Origin: Sympetrum striolatum
Taxonomy: Eukaryota; Arthropoda; Insecta; Odonata; Libellulidae
Reading direction: 5' to 3'
Length of the DNA: 64,000 nucleotides
NCBI GenBank assembly: GCA_947579665.1
Contig: OX388350.1
Span: forward strand, 87,315,152 to 87,379,151
Positions 25,201 to 37,100 of the stretch are shown in pieces. The notes beneath the pieces were generated by a model. The model worked only from the letters and a program-made list of their open reading frames with translations, was not told where the DNA came from and ran no database searches. A program made the position numbers and the translations under genes. The number at the start of each line of letters is the position of its first letter. Position 1 is the first letter of the stretch.

Positions 25201-27242
25201 CAGTCAACTTCTCCAAAGTTTTCCACTCCGTATTAATGCCATCTGATTGCTTCTTTCCCTTTGTGGACCATCGATGCCTCGACCCCTTTCAAAGGAATCC
25301 CATTAAATTCTTCCCCTGGATGTCTCTCCCTTTATTCAAAGAAATAATCGCCCTCTCGAAATGGGGTCCTTTATTTCGGGCCCTTAAGGTGTGGATGGGC
25401 CACGTCCACGTCCACCTCCACGTCAGCCCCTGCCATGGAGATGTTTGCCAATCGCATCAAGGGACAGACTCTGAGAGAGGCAGATCTTCTAAGAAAGGGT
25501 TTCCTTGCGAACGGATATTTCCCTTCTTAATATACATCTGACAGTTAAGATGCAGCTTCCAGGATTGAGTCCCATGGAATGTAGCAGATATCTGTCAATG
25601 TGATTTCAAACTCGTCAATAAATCTGAAAAGCTGTTCAGGGTTCGTTCAATTCGACTGAAGGCGTGTTACATTTATAAAACTCAAACCTTATTTCCATGA
25701 TTTTAAACTTACAAAAGTTTAACCTCGTAATTTCAATTTTAATTTTGCAATACATTTCGTAAAAACTTTATGAAATTCCTGAATTTCCTAAGTGATAAGG
25801 TTTACTTAGATGTACTATAACTAAAAATACTGTTAAAAGTATGTTATAGTTGCTCAATAGTAGGCATAGTATTTTGAAGCGTAAAGGAATATTCGTATTT
25901 GTTTTCTACAGTGAGCTTGTGATAGAGAATTTGATCGAAAATATGTGATGTTCATTTATTATAAATATGAATCGAAAAATGAAATTCATATCACTCAAAA
26001 AGAAGAACGTGATGAAAGAGGAATAAAAAACTTCACTTTTACTCGTAACCACGGAACTGTAATCTTACACGACTATATCGTTGGCTTTAGATTGAAGTTC
26101 TCCTTGGTAGTTTTCCATACGTCTACGTCTAGTGACGTACGTAGGTACGTCTAAATTCACCTTTCCCTCGTTTCTAAGATCACGAATTTGTATGAAAATG
26201 ACACAATGGGAAGAGGGTTAGTTAATTAGGTATTATTTTCACAGAGGGAAAGCAAGAATTTATTTCCCAAAATGAACAATAGGGAAATAGTTCGGAGATT
26301 GCAATAACTTATACCGAGTATAAAATAGGAGAAGATTAGCATATTTACGAAAACATTTTTACAATTAACATATTACGTAAAAATACGTTCACTTTTCCTT
26401 AAATAATTGCTGCTAATAATCAACAGCTATCTATACGTAGACATAAGGTATGAGCGAAGCGTTCCAGTCCCTTCTCTCTCTGCGGACTAACTTCTTGTTC
26501 CTGAGGTACCCTCAAAGTTCCAGAAGTTAGCCTTCGGCCGATTCGGCGATTAAAGGTAGCAACGTTGAGATTAGGGGATTTCCTCTGATCCTTGCCTCTG
26601 TCACGGTCAGGCGTAAACGACCTCCGGCTATTTAACTTGGTCTGCAGAGGGAATACATGTAGTAAGAGTTAGGACTGCAAAACACTCGATCCTGTTGGAG
26701 AGCTTCCATTTCGCACTGGAAGCTTGTTGAGTTCATTTTTGCTTTCGTTTAAACGGTGTTGGAAATGAGAGAATTTTTGTTTTGTTAATAAGTGTGTCAA
26801 ACATTTTTTTATCGACAAACGACAACCTGAACTTTGAAAACTAGCGTCGAATCTTCTAAAATTGGTGCATTTATTATTCTGCAAAAATGGAAAGATATTG
26901 TGCCCGAGGAATGCACATACATAAGACTGATATCCATTAAAAGTGTATTTAAGTAATGATCATCTATAAGACTATCATTATTTCTAAGATTCCTTTTGGT
27001 ACTCACCGAACTTAGACGATTCATTCTGGAAATCAGGCTCTTGAAAACGAAATAGAATTTTCGTGAGAGTTTACACAGATCTGGTGAACTACAATCTTTA
27101 ATATGGAAATAAAATGTGTTGATTATATTACCTTAATAAAGGAGAGCAAAGACTCGCCCCAAGTTTAAAAATTAAAGAGATGTATAGAATCAGAGAAGAG
27201 GTGAGGCTAAAAGATATCCCTTACTCTTGTAATCCTTTAAAT
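22258..27242. other. no gene seen; two mixed-composition islands
   Basis: No recognisable gene. Islands of more balanced composition occur at about 25235-25600 (with a short CCACGTCCACGT repeat near 25400 and a 101-codon open frame of no recognisable family) and at about 26450-26660. A small perfect hairpin GACGTAC-GTAG-GTACGTC lies at 26134-26151. Confidence 0.5.
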
Positions 27243-27667
27243 CAGGGCCGCCAATGAGAACTTCTTAAGTTACTACGAAAGAATACCATTCGTTCGTATG
27301 TCTTATTTTTAAAACAATATTGTGCATATTACTTATGTTAAAATGCGCGTTTACTTAAGCAAATGCCTAATTAAATTATTGAAACTATGCATGCAAACAG
27401 AATTTGCATCAGAGAATTAAGTATTTAGGAAATTAAAATCAGAGTAGAGTGATCTATTAAGAAAATTGATGAAGCTAAATTTTAGTTATAGATAAATTTA
27501 GCGAGTGATTGCATTAGGTTTTCCATATGCAACAATTATCTTATGCAAGGATATAAGATTTTACTGAAACGGGAATTGTTTTTTTTTAATTTTGAGAATA
27601 AAGGCCTTTCTTTGAAACGCTTAGTGGGCCGCATTCTTATCCGCTGTCAGGATGTTTGACAACCCTG
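27243..27667. mobile_element. non-autonomous hAT-type transposon, 425 bp
   Basis: The right end, read inward, is CAGGGTTGTCAAACATCC, a typical hAT terminus followed by GCGGCCCAC. The left end CAGGGCCGCCAATGA matches it at 10 of 15 positions. The flanks CTTTAAAT (27235-27242) and GTCTAAAT (27668-27675) agree at 6 of 8 bases and fit nTnnnnAn, as expected for an aged target duplication. The interior is AT-rich with no transposase frame. The right end is much more convincing than the left. Confidence 0.62.
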
Positions 27668-30600
27668 GTCTAAATATATACGAAAAAATGAAAAATTCCG
27701 ATTCATTGAGATAAGAAAGGTCAAACTTGAGGATGAATACAGTCAAATCGAGGAGTTAAAAAAAATTATATTACGTATACATACATTTCTAATAAATTTT
27801 CTTTAGTTTCTCTATACTATAAAATATTCAACAACTTGTAAAATATTAGAAGAGAAACTCGAAGAGGCCACTCGAAGACTGCTACATTTAATTAGAGTAG
27901 CTGAATATCTAGCAAACCTTAAATCAAGGATAAATTAAGTTTCCTGATTCATTAGCCTGCTATTCGCTGGCAAAAGAAGTTGCAAAAGGCGAGAAATCTT
28001 TATCCTGCAGACAGAACCGCCATCCTTTGGCAGCTGTACGTGACATCGAGGATGATGCATTATCTCTCGCAATTAATTTATGGTTGACACAGTACGTAGA
28101 GGGGGTTCAAAGATATGGGAGATGGCCATTTCCTCTCCATTATTAGAGTCTTAATTAAAACGACTTCTTTCATCCTTCGACTGGGTTAATTATGAATGAC
28201 AGCTGCCGATAATAACTAATTCAGACGCCGTCAGATGTTTGCCGCTCCTTCCTGTCTCTCAAATTTAATTATGGAAGGAATTCCTCCATTAGCACGGATT
28301 CCAAGTTCCTGATTTGTTTATTGCTTTCTCATCTGCTTTGACGTCTCTTAAGATTAATTCTCAGAATTTTATAGCCTTGGGAACATGTTTTGAAGAACGA
28401 AATGTATTCTGCCATCCGAGGGATTTCGCATCAAACCAATGGAAATATATTTAATACGAGACTTGATGATTTTCAAAAGGTCGTAACTTAAACATTATTT
28501 CAAAAGAATTTAAGAAAACTTTCGAGAATGTGCAAGTTGAATATTGCAATTTTCTTACGAGAGAAAGACTACAGTTACGTAACAAAACATTCTCTTTAGA
28601 CTTAATGAGGGTTTAATAATCATTATGATGATGATATCGAATTCAGATTGAAATGCAATGTTGGCAGGTATTTGTTAAGATTAAATTTTAATTAATTACG
28701 AATTTGGAGTGACCAAAGTCTACAAAGATGGCATTTCTTCTTTAGCCATGGTTATCTACTTTCAAATTAGCGTAATGGTAAAAAGGAAGGGCCGTCTAAA
28801 ACAAGGAATCCTCGTTAGGCCGTCAACCCGAGATCGGTCCCTTCGACTAATAAGGCTGGATTATCCCACTTTTGACCGTTCTCCCGACGTTTGTTAACGG
28901 TTGGATTTCTCAAAAAATGAGGAAAATGGAATTTCTAGAAAGGTACTTCCAGGTTTTGTATCCATTTCTATTTAAGCATACAGCATATTTCAATGCATCA
29001 CTGGGATATTTCAAGTTTGCAATAATACTTTGTAAACCATTACTTTTCAGCGAATATAATTTAAGGTCAAATCAAATGAGCTCGTGTCATTTGCTCTTCA
29101 GAGAAAATCCAAAAGCGATCGATTTCTGAATTTATAATGATGCTAAGAATGAGGTCGCCAGATAATAATTTTGAATGATTGGGAGAAATAATGATATTTA
29201 TCAACCAGAAACGGAACTTAGAAGGGATATTAAACTGTTAAAATACAATAAAGAATGTGTATCAGCATTTAATTATCGATTCTATGAAATTCAAGTGTTT
29301 TCTTAAGTTCTTTCCTTAAGTTTTTTGAGTAAATATTTGCATGAAGCTGGATTGTAAAATATTATGTCATAGACTGTTTGGATTCTGCGTTCATTGGCAT
29401 TTATAAACACCTGAGAAACATAATATTTTATTTTTTGTAAACTAAAATTTTATCATTTTAATGAATGTAAGTGCATGGTCATTTTTAGGAGAAGGTCAAT
29501 CCTCCAATCTATAGAACCTTAAGCGGCAGATTACCCTTGCGAGGAATCCGGTTAGCTAAAATCCGGTTTTATTTATTGATTTATTCTGAAAAACTACAAA
29601 TAGGCAGCAGGCCAGGTGGTAGTCATATCGTGGGGGGAGGGAAATATTACTACGGTTGACGCAAGATATGCAGATTGGTCTCCTACGTTTCACATTTACC
29701 AATTCCCACCGCATGTATTGAAGCGTGCTCAGTTTTTAAACCTGAAAAGTCTGCAACATCTTCCTTATCAGTTTAGTGGTCTTTCGTGCAGAGGAGAGGT
29801 CGCTTCGCTCGGGATCGTCCTAATTTGCAGCGGAAGACTTCGGTCGGATTGACGATTCGAAAGGAGTCCTCGAGCAATTTCTCGACAAAAAGAAACTTTC
29901 CGGAGCCTTGGAGAGTGTGGTATATCTAGAGAACCCCTCCAGCTTCCCAGTAAATGACTGTTGTCTCATATTTCCTTCCGAAAATTAATTTCCAAGCCAA
30001 GCAACGGAACGCGCCTCGAGTTATTGCACTTTCTTTCGTACGTTCACTTATCCCTTTTATCTTTTCGGTTCCAATATTATGTATTGTTTATTAAGTCTCA
30101 TATAACATTCTTCATGAATTGATTCTTTTGAAGCGAAACGGTTGACATAAAACAACGGTTAGCATGAAAAAAATTGACGATCCACTAGGAATATATTCTA
30201 TCAAAAGTCTTCGTTGATTGAATTTTTAAATTTACTGGATAAAAGTTAAGAAATTTAATAAATATAACAAAGGATGCTTTAAATTGAAGAGATAATAATA
30301 CTAAGTTGAATTTGCTAGGAATTCGGTCTTCACGAAATTCCGTAAACGCAAAATGTACAGGTTGGTTCTTTAATTTTGAGTCGACTAATTTCTACAAGAA
30401 AATGCAAAATTATTCTAATGCTTTGTTGATATTTACAGAATTTTTTGTCGTTGATGTATCAGGATAACATTGGAAAAAGCCAAGAAGAGTTAATGTGCTC
30501 TATCAACATTAAATATATTCAATTTATATTAACCTCTTTTAATAATAGGTAATTTTACCTCACGAATAAAAAAATTTAGGAAGAGCTATTTTATTACTGA

Positions 30601-31295
30601 AAAGACTAAAGTCAATCTAATTCTGAGACAATGGAAGAAAGATTTATTTATTTATTTATTCAATATGATCACTACAGGTCATTGAAATATATATCCTAAC
30701 ATATTTCTCTCCCTTAGTTTTCAAATAATGACATTTTGAAGGAGTGCGTAATGTTAATCAGTAAATGGTTCTTGAGCTGATTGTCTGCATTAATTGGCTT
30801 GTAAATGGATCATGCCGCGAGAGGCGGCTTGCAATGGAATTATCCGACAGACGATCTATTGCGCAATGAAGGCTTATTACGGATCCAATATTCAATTACC
30901 TTGTTATTACCATGACAATCAAGATCCTTGAGCTACTCACGGCGCCAGTGTTCGGGGGCGAATTTTACAGACGCTAATTTTTCGACGATGTACTGGTTCT
31001 CGTTAGAAACTGATATTACATTCGTAAAATACTCTATCTTTGCTGAATACGCAAAGGGTTAATTTTTACACGCTTTATCGCCCTTTATGAGGGTTAATTT
31101 ACTTATAGATCACGTTTTCCAAACGGAAGCATTGCTTTATATACGAGTTGCTTACTCATTCTCCGTAAAATAGCGAATGTCAGCACAGTAATGAAGAGGA
31201 TTCAGAAAAAAGTAGAAATCTGCGGATGTCGAGATGTTGGACTGGCCGCGGGTAGAATGCTTCGCGTCCGTAAGGAATTCGAAAGGGACATCGCG
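27668..31295. other. no gene seen; candidate conserved non-coding islands
   Basis: No recognisable gene. About 27950-28290 and 30760-30975 are islands of balanced composition with many homeodomain-core words (TTAATTA, ATTAATT) but few open frames, as in insect enhancers. An ATTT tetranucleotide tract at about 30647-30661 could be the 3' tail of a minus-strand LINE, but no LINE body is visible. Confidence 0.4.
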
Positions 31296-31299
31296 AGAG

Positions 31300-31354
31300 T
31301 ATATAAATGGGAGTGTGAGAAATAAATCAATCCGAAGTGAGTGCGAGTGAGATG
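31300..31354 (+). promoter_or_regulatory. TATA-box plus initiator-like pair (candidate core promoter)
   Basis: A TATATAAA box at 31300-31307 is followed by TCAATCC, whose A (31329) lies 29 bp downstream, the normal TATA-to-start spacing in insects. The first ATG (31352) opens a 28-codon frame beginning MDLEEASVEIPTPNF and ending at TAG (31436-31438). The sequence from about 31240 to 31350 is less AT-rich than its surroundings. No splice donor matching the consensus is obvious within the short frame and no gene follows, so this may be coincidence. Confidence 0.18.
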
Positions 31355-31488
31355 GATTTAGAGGAAGCATCGGTGGAAATTCCTACGCCCAACTTTTCGA
31401 AAATACTTACAGAACATGTTACAATTCATTCCAGATAGCGAGTGATTTAATTTTCTTTCGTAATAGTTTCTGAAGTACTTTTGTGAAT

Positions 31489-31528
31489 GTGATGCACGAA
31501 TGAGAGGCGTGATGCACGAATGAGAGGC
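31489..31528. repeat. 20-bp perfect tandem duplication
   Basis: GTGATGCACGAATGAGAGGC occurs twice head to tail (31489-31508 and 31509-31528) without mismatch. The identity suggests a recent slippage or repair event. Confidence 0.95.
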
Positions 31529-34086
31529 ATTTGCGTTTGTTCGGAGTAGGAAACGGGTGACTTTGAAATCTATTCAGGATAGAACCCTTGTCGAGTCGTT
31601 CTGTGGATTTGGAAAGTGGGCTTTGAAAAAAAAGAAAGTTCACTGCTATTATATACCGATGTATGGGATGCTTTTCATTAGTCTATTGGTAGATGTAACG
31701 GAAGATGTGTATGTCGTAGATTCACCATTTCTACAACCAGATACACTGATTGAATAAGGAAACCAATAGAAAGAATGAGAAGCGGTGGCAGCGAGTAGAG
31801 ATCTGCAGGAAGCGGAAAGGAAAGAGCAAATTTGATCGGAGTACTGAGTACCAGACCAATATATGAACGTCATTGACGCTAGACTGGATTGTCTTAAAAC
31901 AAAAGCACTTCACTTTAACTTCCATTATGGAAAAAATACGGTTGCATACTGTTTTAGAGGGATATTTGGAATTATTAGAGAACGGAAATTAATTTTTAAA
32001 TCAACTCACGCTGTCGAAATGTCTACCTTGTTCATTGCTTTTCTTGAATGTGAAAAAACATCCTCCATCGGAAAGTAAACGTTTAGTTTGTGCATAATTA
32101 CAACTTGAAATGATTTTAACTTAAATCCATTTTATTTCAATTTTTAATCTATTTATTTGATTTATTTGGATTAAAGACTTTGTTAAGTACAAACATCAAG
32201 GTCTATTATATTATTATTTCCAATCCTCAAGATTGTTCTTTACATTGATGAATGATATCTCCTTAACCATATCAGCCTTCAGAGTTTCAATAAAAGTATT
32301 TGTACGATATGAACGAACTATTGCTGATTTTCCGCAGACGTTTTCCTTAAAAAATAAAATGAAAATTCAAGGAGAACCACCTCTTGGTAGCATTTTGGTG
32401 GGGAATTTCTCCCAAATTTTCCTTTTCGGAGAGTATCCGTCTTTTTATTCCAGGAGAGATGCCCAAGAGCGCAGTTTACAGCCTAAAAGATATACAACGC
32501 TGAGAAGGGCAAGAGATCCTTCTACAATCACAAATTATTCCATTTTAACTATCACACCACTCATGCATATTTTTGAACTGATATGCAAAAATATATATTT
32601 AAACCTTAAATACTACTCCACAGCATAAAAATAAACCCTGGTTTCCTATTTTCAATTACAGTAGCAATAATTAACGAATCTAAGACTATCACGACGTGCA
32701 TTAATCAGCTCGACTAACATAAAAAGGATTTTGCTGCTGAATCTAGTGTCTTAAGAAGAAAATTCACAGTCTCTGGCGATGTCTTACGTCATGATGAAGA
32801 GGAACAATTTATACTTTTTCCACAGTGTCTTAAGAATAAATTACGACGACTGGAATTACTTTGAATTGCAGGGAAACTGCAGAGTGGACGTAAGGCAATT
32901 TGAATATGACTTTCTCCGAATCTGGCAAAGAAATTACAAGATCACAACAAAGTGACTAATTTACAACATGCATATTTCACAACGTAATTTGCGATATAGC
33001 CTACAAAAATTCGATATTATAGTACATCATAGTTTTACTCTCCTTAAATTTGAACTCGCTCAACATTTTAATAAATTATGATTTCATAAGATTTATTCAG
33101 TTGTATACAATTTAATGGTGATTTATGAATTCGATCTTATGATCTTACTCTACAACAATTTCTTAATAAGTTTCTCCTAGAAAACCATTTGAAATCCCTT
33201 TACTTCCAATTTGTAATAGTCTTTTTTTTATATTCCGCAAGAAAATATGGTCAAGTAGCATCATGGACCATATTCGTTCGGAAACACTCCATTCCATCGA
33301 AGTATTCAACCAGTAACACCGAAGTGTCCCTACAAAATTATGAATCATCGCAAACCTCTGTCGGTGTGCATCGAATCGTATCCTATGGCAGAGGCTGCCA
33401 TTGCGTGACGTAGAAAAGTCCAAAGAGAAAGTGGAGAACGGCGAAAGTGTGGTAATGATCGGAAGAGACACGGGTACTCGGGAGAGCAGAAGAGCCAATA
33501 AAAGGGAAACAGCGAGTGCCCATAAACCTACTACGCCTTGGGGAATGAGAATTCCTTTCGAATCTCAACGCCTCCTTTTTGTTTGCCTCTTTTGATCACT
33601 GAAATCCCAACTCGGAGAGTTATTCTAACCTCTCCTATTGCAAATCCATTAGTATTTTTTTCTCAGTTACATCGATTTTTGGCCAAAATTTGACCGGATA
33701 CAAAAATTACACGCATGGAGCATACTTCTTCCTATCAATTCTTAGATTCTCTACCACATAAATCTGAACTCGACTTATAATAGGAAACAATATTCAACCA
33801 CCAAAATAAAATCTCTATTCAAGTTCACTTCTGGTACTTTCGTTGATTTCAAAGAAGCTTTACTTTTAATTTACATAGCGAAAGAAATGAAGCATACGTG
33901 AGATGTAAATGAAATTAGATGCTTTTCTCGTGGGAGCCATTCCAAAGGTTCTAAACTTGAACACCGCAATATTGCGTATAACATTCGCAGCCTTATTTAC
34001 CACGTTATGAAGTTGATGCATGGGAAACTTACTCAGGAACTATAAGGTTATATCAAGGGCTCTACTAGTGATTTTAGAGTACCATG
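31529..34086. other. no gene seen
   Basis: No recognisable gene. The longest open frame (32233-32628 plus, 131 codons) matches no family I know. A mixed-composition patch with overlapping frames on both strands lies at about 33240-33590. Confidence 0.5.
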
Positions 34087-34195
34087 AGTATTGTTAGAAC
34101 TGCTTCGCCATATTAGGTAATTTCGGAGATTATCCACCGGGATTCGCACCCGGGACCTCTTCCACGAAACTCACTGTCCACTCTGCTATCCGGTG
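34087..34195 (-). mobile_element. tRNA-derived SINE, diverged copy
   Basis: Read on the minus strand this matches the SINE at 7185-7311 through its whole length. Shared blocks include GGATAG, GTGGACAG, GGTCCCGGGT..CGA.TCCCGGTGG and, in the tRNA-unrelated half, CGAAAT.ACCTAA, CGAAGCA and TAACAATACT. The B box is GGTGCGAATCC (34140-34150), with one departure in the conserved part. The acceptor-like 5' end is eroded and no convincing target duplication is visible. Homology outside the tRNA region shows that both copies belong to one SINE family and are not two independent tRNA fragments. Confidence 0.75.
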
Positions 34196-37100
34196 TTCAG
34201 AAATTGAGTAAGTTTTTGAAACATTTAAACTTTTAAGTTACATCAGATCCTGCATTTTACCAAAATTCGTTTTATTCTTCTTTCTCCTTAAAAAGCTCTT
34301 CTCAATTAAGAAGGAATTAATTCCTCTACTATCAAGCGCCCGATTATTTAAGGACTAAAAAGCTTCGGAGTAGGGATTTATTTAATATTTTTAGCGATTT
34401 ATCGAGTAAATCTGTAAGGCACAGAACATGTTTTCTATCTATTATTTGGGTAATCATTACGAAAGGAATTCATTATCGAGAGAAGGGCTTTTTATGAAAG
34501 ACTCGCGAGGTTTCCTTGTAATTCTTTGTAATCGGCTTCTAGTCTTTGGCGAAGATCCTTGTTTGGCGGTCACGAACTTAAAAATCCTGTTTTCGAGGTC
34601 AATAGGTTTTATTCTAAAAAACAAACTTACGAAGACCATGATAAGCCTTCCCTTTCGTAAATTAAACATCCCCTCCGTTTTAATAGTTCTGTAAAGAGAA
34701 CATTAATTTTTATAGGTGTTAAATATCATTATTTTCGTTTGATAGGATGATTTGCATTTCCTCTTCAATCTCTCCATTCTGCTGTTGATGAATGATCTTT
34801 TTAACGTGAATAATATGTTAAATATTAATAATGTAAGAAGTTACGAGTATTGGGAAGCCAATATGCTACTATTGAACCTACTCCGGAAGGCAAGATTTTA
34901 ACAGTTTTATAGGTTATAAAGAATGATTATTAATCTTGTGTTATGATATATCCGATTTGGGACCATACATTCCATACATTAATCGAATTGTAACTTATGT
35001 TAATCCGAATATGGCAAATTTGACTCAAATGTGATGCGTATGGATGAAAACTCTCATTAGAAGCTAATTGAAGAATAGCACACACATCCCAATTAAACCT
35101 TTCTCTATTACGCAATAGGAATGATAAAATAAGATGATTGAAAACATTTACACAAGGTTAAGAGTATAATTTTTTGCTGAAAGGGGAATGTACCTCTCTG
35201 AGGAATAAAAACAGTAATATAGAAATGTTGATACTCCAAGAAATTATAACTTACGAATCATTATAAAGAACCATTTGTGAATGTGTTTATAGACTAAATA
35301 TAAAACATTACTTATTAATGATTACTGTCCGAGACCGACTTTAATATTTCACCTTTCACATTTCAGGCCATAACGTATTCCATGAAACACACCTTTTTGG
35401 TAGGCAGTCATAAATGTTTGTTTGTGGTATTATTGTTAGTTAAAGACCCTCATTTCTTGTAAGCCCGCTCCTGTTGAAAAGGCGAAAAGTTTTACTTTCA
35501 TTGTCATAAAAAAAACATTTTTCAAGTATAATTCCGGTATTTATTCGATAAATTATAATTTGAATCACATTAAGGGATGTCTTCGCACCTTCTTTTGAAG
35601 ATTCGCAACACACAGAGCGGTCGAGTATTGATGCACCTTAACAAATATGATATAGAAAAATACCGATGAAAAATATTTAAAAATTATGGTCTTAATCCGC
35701 TGTTGCGAATATTATATCAGTTCAGATATTAAATGAATCAATGAACTTACAATCTTTTATCAAGTAAACGTATTGCCATTTTGGTTCTTGTAAAAAGAAA
35801 GTATGTTTTGCTACGTAAACTAAGAGGAATGTATACGAAACAGAGCAACGCTGGATGGAGATCAAAATCTGAAATGGATAAAAAACTTCTAAAAGGAAAA
35901 GTCACTACATAGATTCATGAATTTTTCGCTGTATGGTCAATCTGATAAATGACTCTGAAAAATGTAGATAAAAACAGTAACCCTGTGCTTTGACCATTTA
36001 TAATACGAAAAGTGTACTTCGTTGTTACTTATTGCAATTAGTACGTCATCAGTAATTAAAAGTGAGTGATTAAATTCGCCAGAGGAAACCCATCTTTTGG
36101 AGCAAATGTTACAGATAGCTTGGCTCTTGTATTACAAGGGCTTCTTCGGAGGCATATCTCCACTGGCCTTTCTGCTTCGTTTGGTTTGAATGGAGATTGG
36201 CGCAGACTGGCCATTAAACCACGGATCCTTGCAATTCGCCTCTTGGAATGTGTGTAGCTCGAATCTCTGGAGAAAAACGCAACAGAGCGACTTCAACGAG
36301 CATCATCTGCTTTCGAGTAAATGAGTTGCCATAGAAACAGGTATTCTTGGCTGCGAATTTACATGTATGCATAAGCCATAATGCACGAGAAAGCAAGAAA
36401 TATTATGGCGAGGAAGTTTAACGAATCATAGAAAAAACAGTGAACTGTCAGAGTAATGTTGGAACTAAATTTTAACTAAGTATTAAACATGTATTAATTC
36501 ATAACTCCTTCGAATTATGAATATATAAAAATGCATTTAAGTCAGTTAAATTTAATTTAACTTTATGAAAAATGAAAACTCGCAAAAACTGGAAAGTTAA
36601 GAATAATCTATTTACCTATAATTTTTGGTAAAAATCCGTCCCCAAACTGATAAATATTCTGATACTATTTCTTCTCCTTCATCGTGATAATGCAAAATCT
36701 GTTGATAGGCGAAAATAGTCCAATTCTGTTCAAAACCTCGAAAGTATATAAACCTTACGTCCAATTAATTGAAATACTCGCAAATTTGAACTTGAAATTA
36801 TATTCTTTGACCCTAAGTAAGGATAAACTACGTAAACTTTTCCTTCTTTAAGTCCTTTTGATGTTTTTATGACCATTATTTTTATTTTGGCTATGTAATA
36901 AACTGCCTACGATGACCTTGTTTGAGTTCCATTTGAGAGTTACTTCGAGTAGTCTAGGTTCTAATCAAAAATATCTTTTTAATTTAACGACGAATATTAA
37001 TAGGTAACTACGCCCTATCATGTATCCTATAATTACATATTTCTTTATTATAAGGGAAGGGCAGTAAATCATTTTCTGATTAGCTTCTTAATTAGTAACT

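Noticed and set aside
30640..30700. LINE 3' end on the minus strand
   Set aside because: Only an AATA-type tail and about 40 bp of adjoining sequence are present; no coding homology follows.
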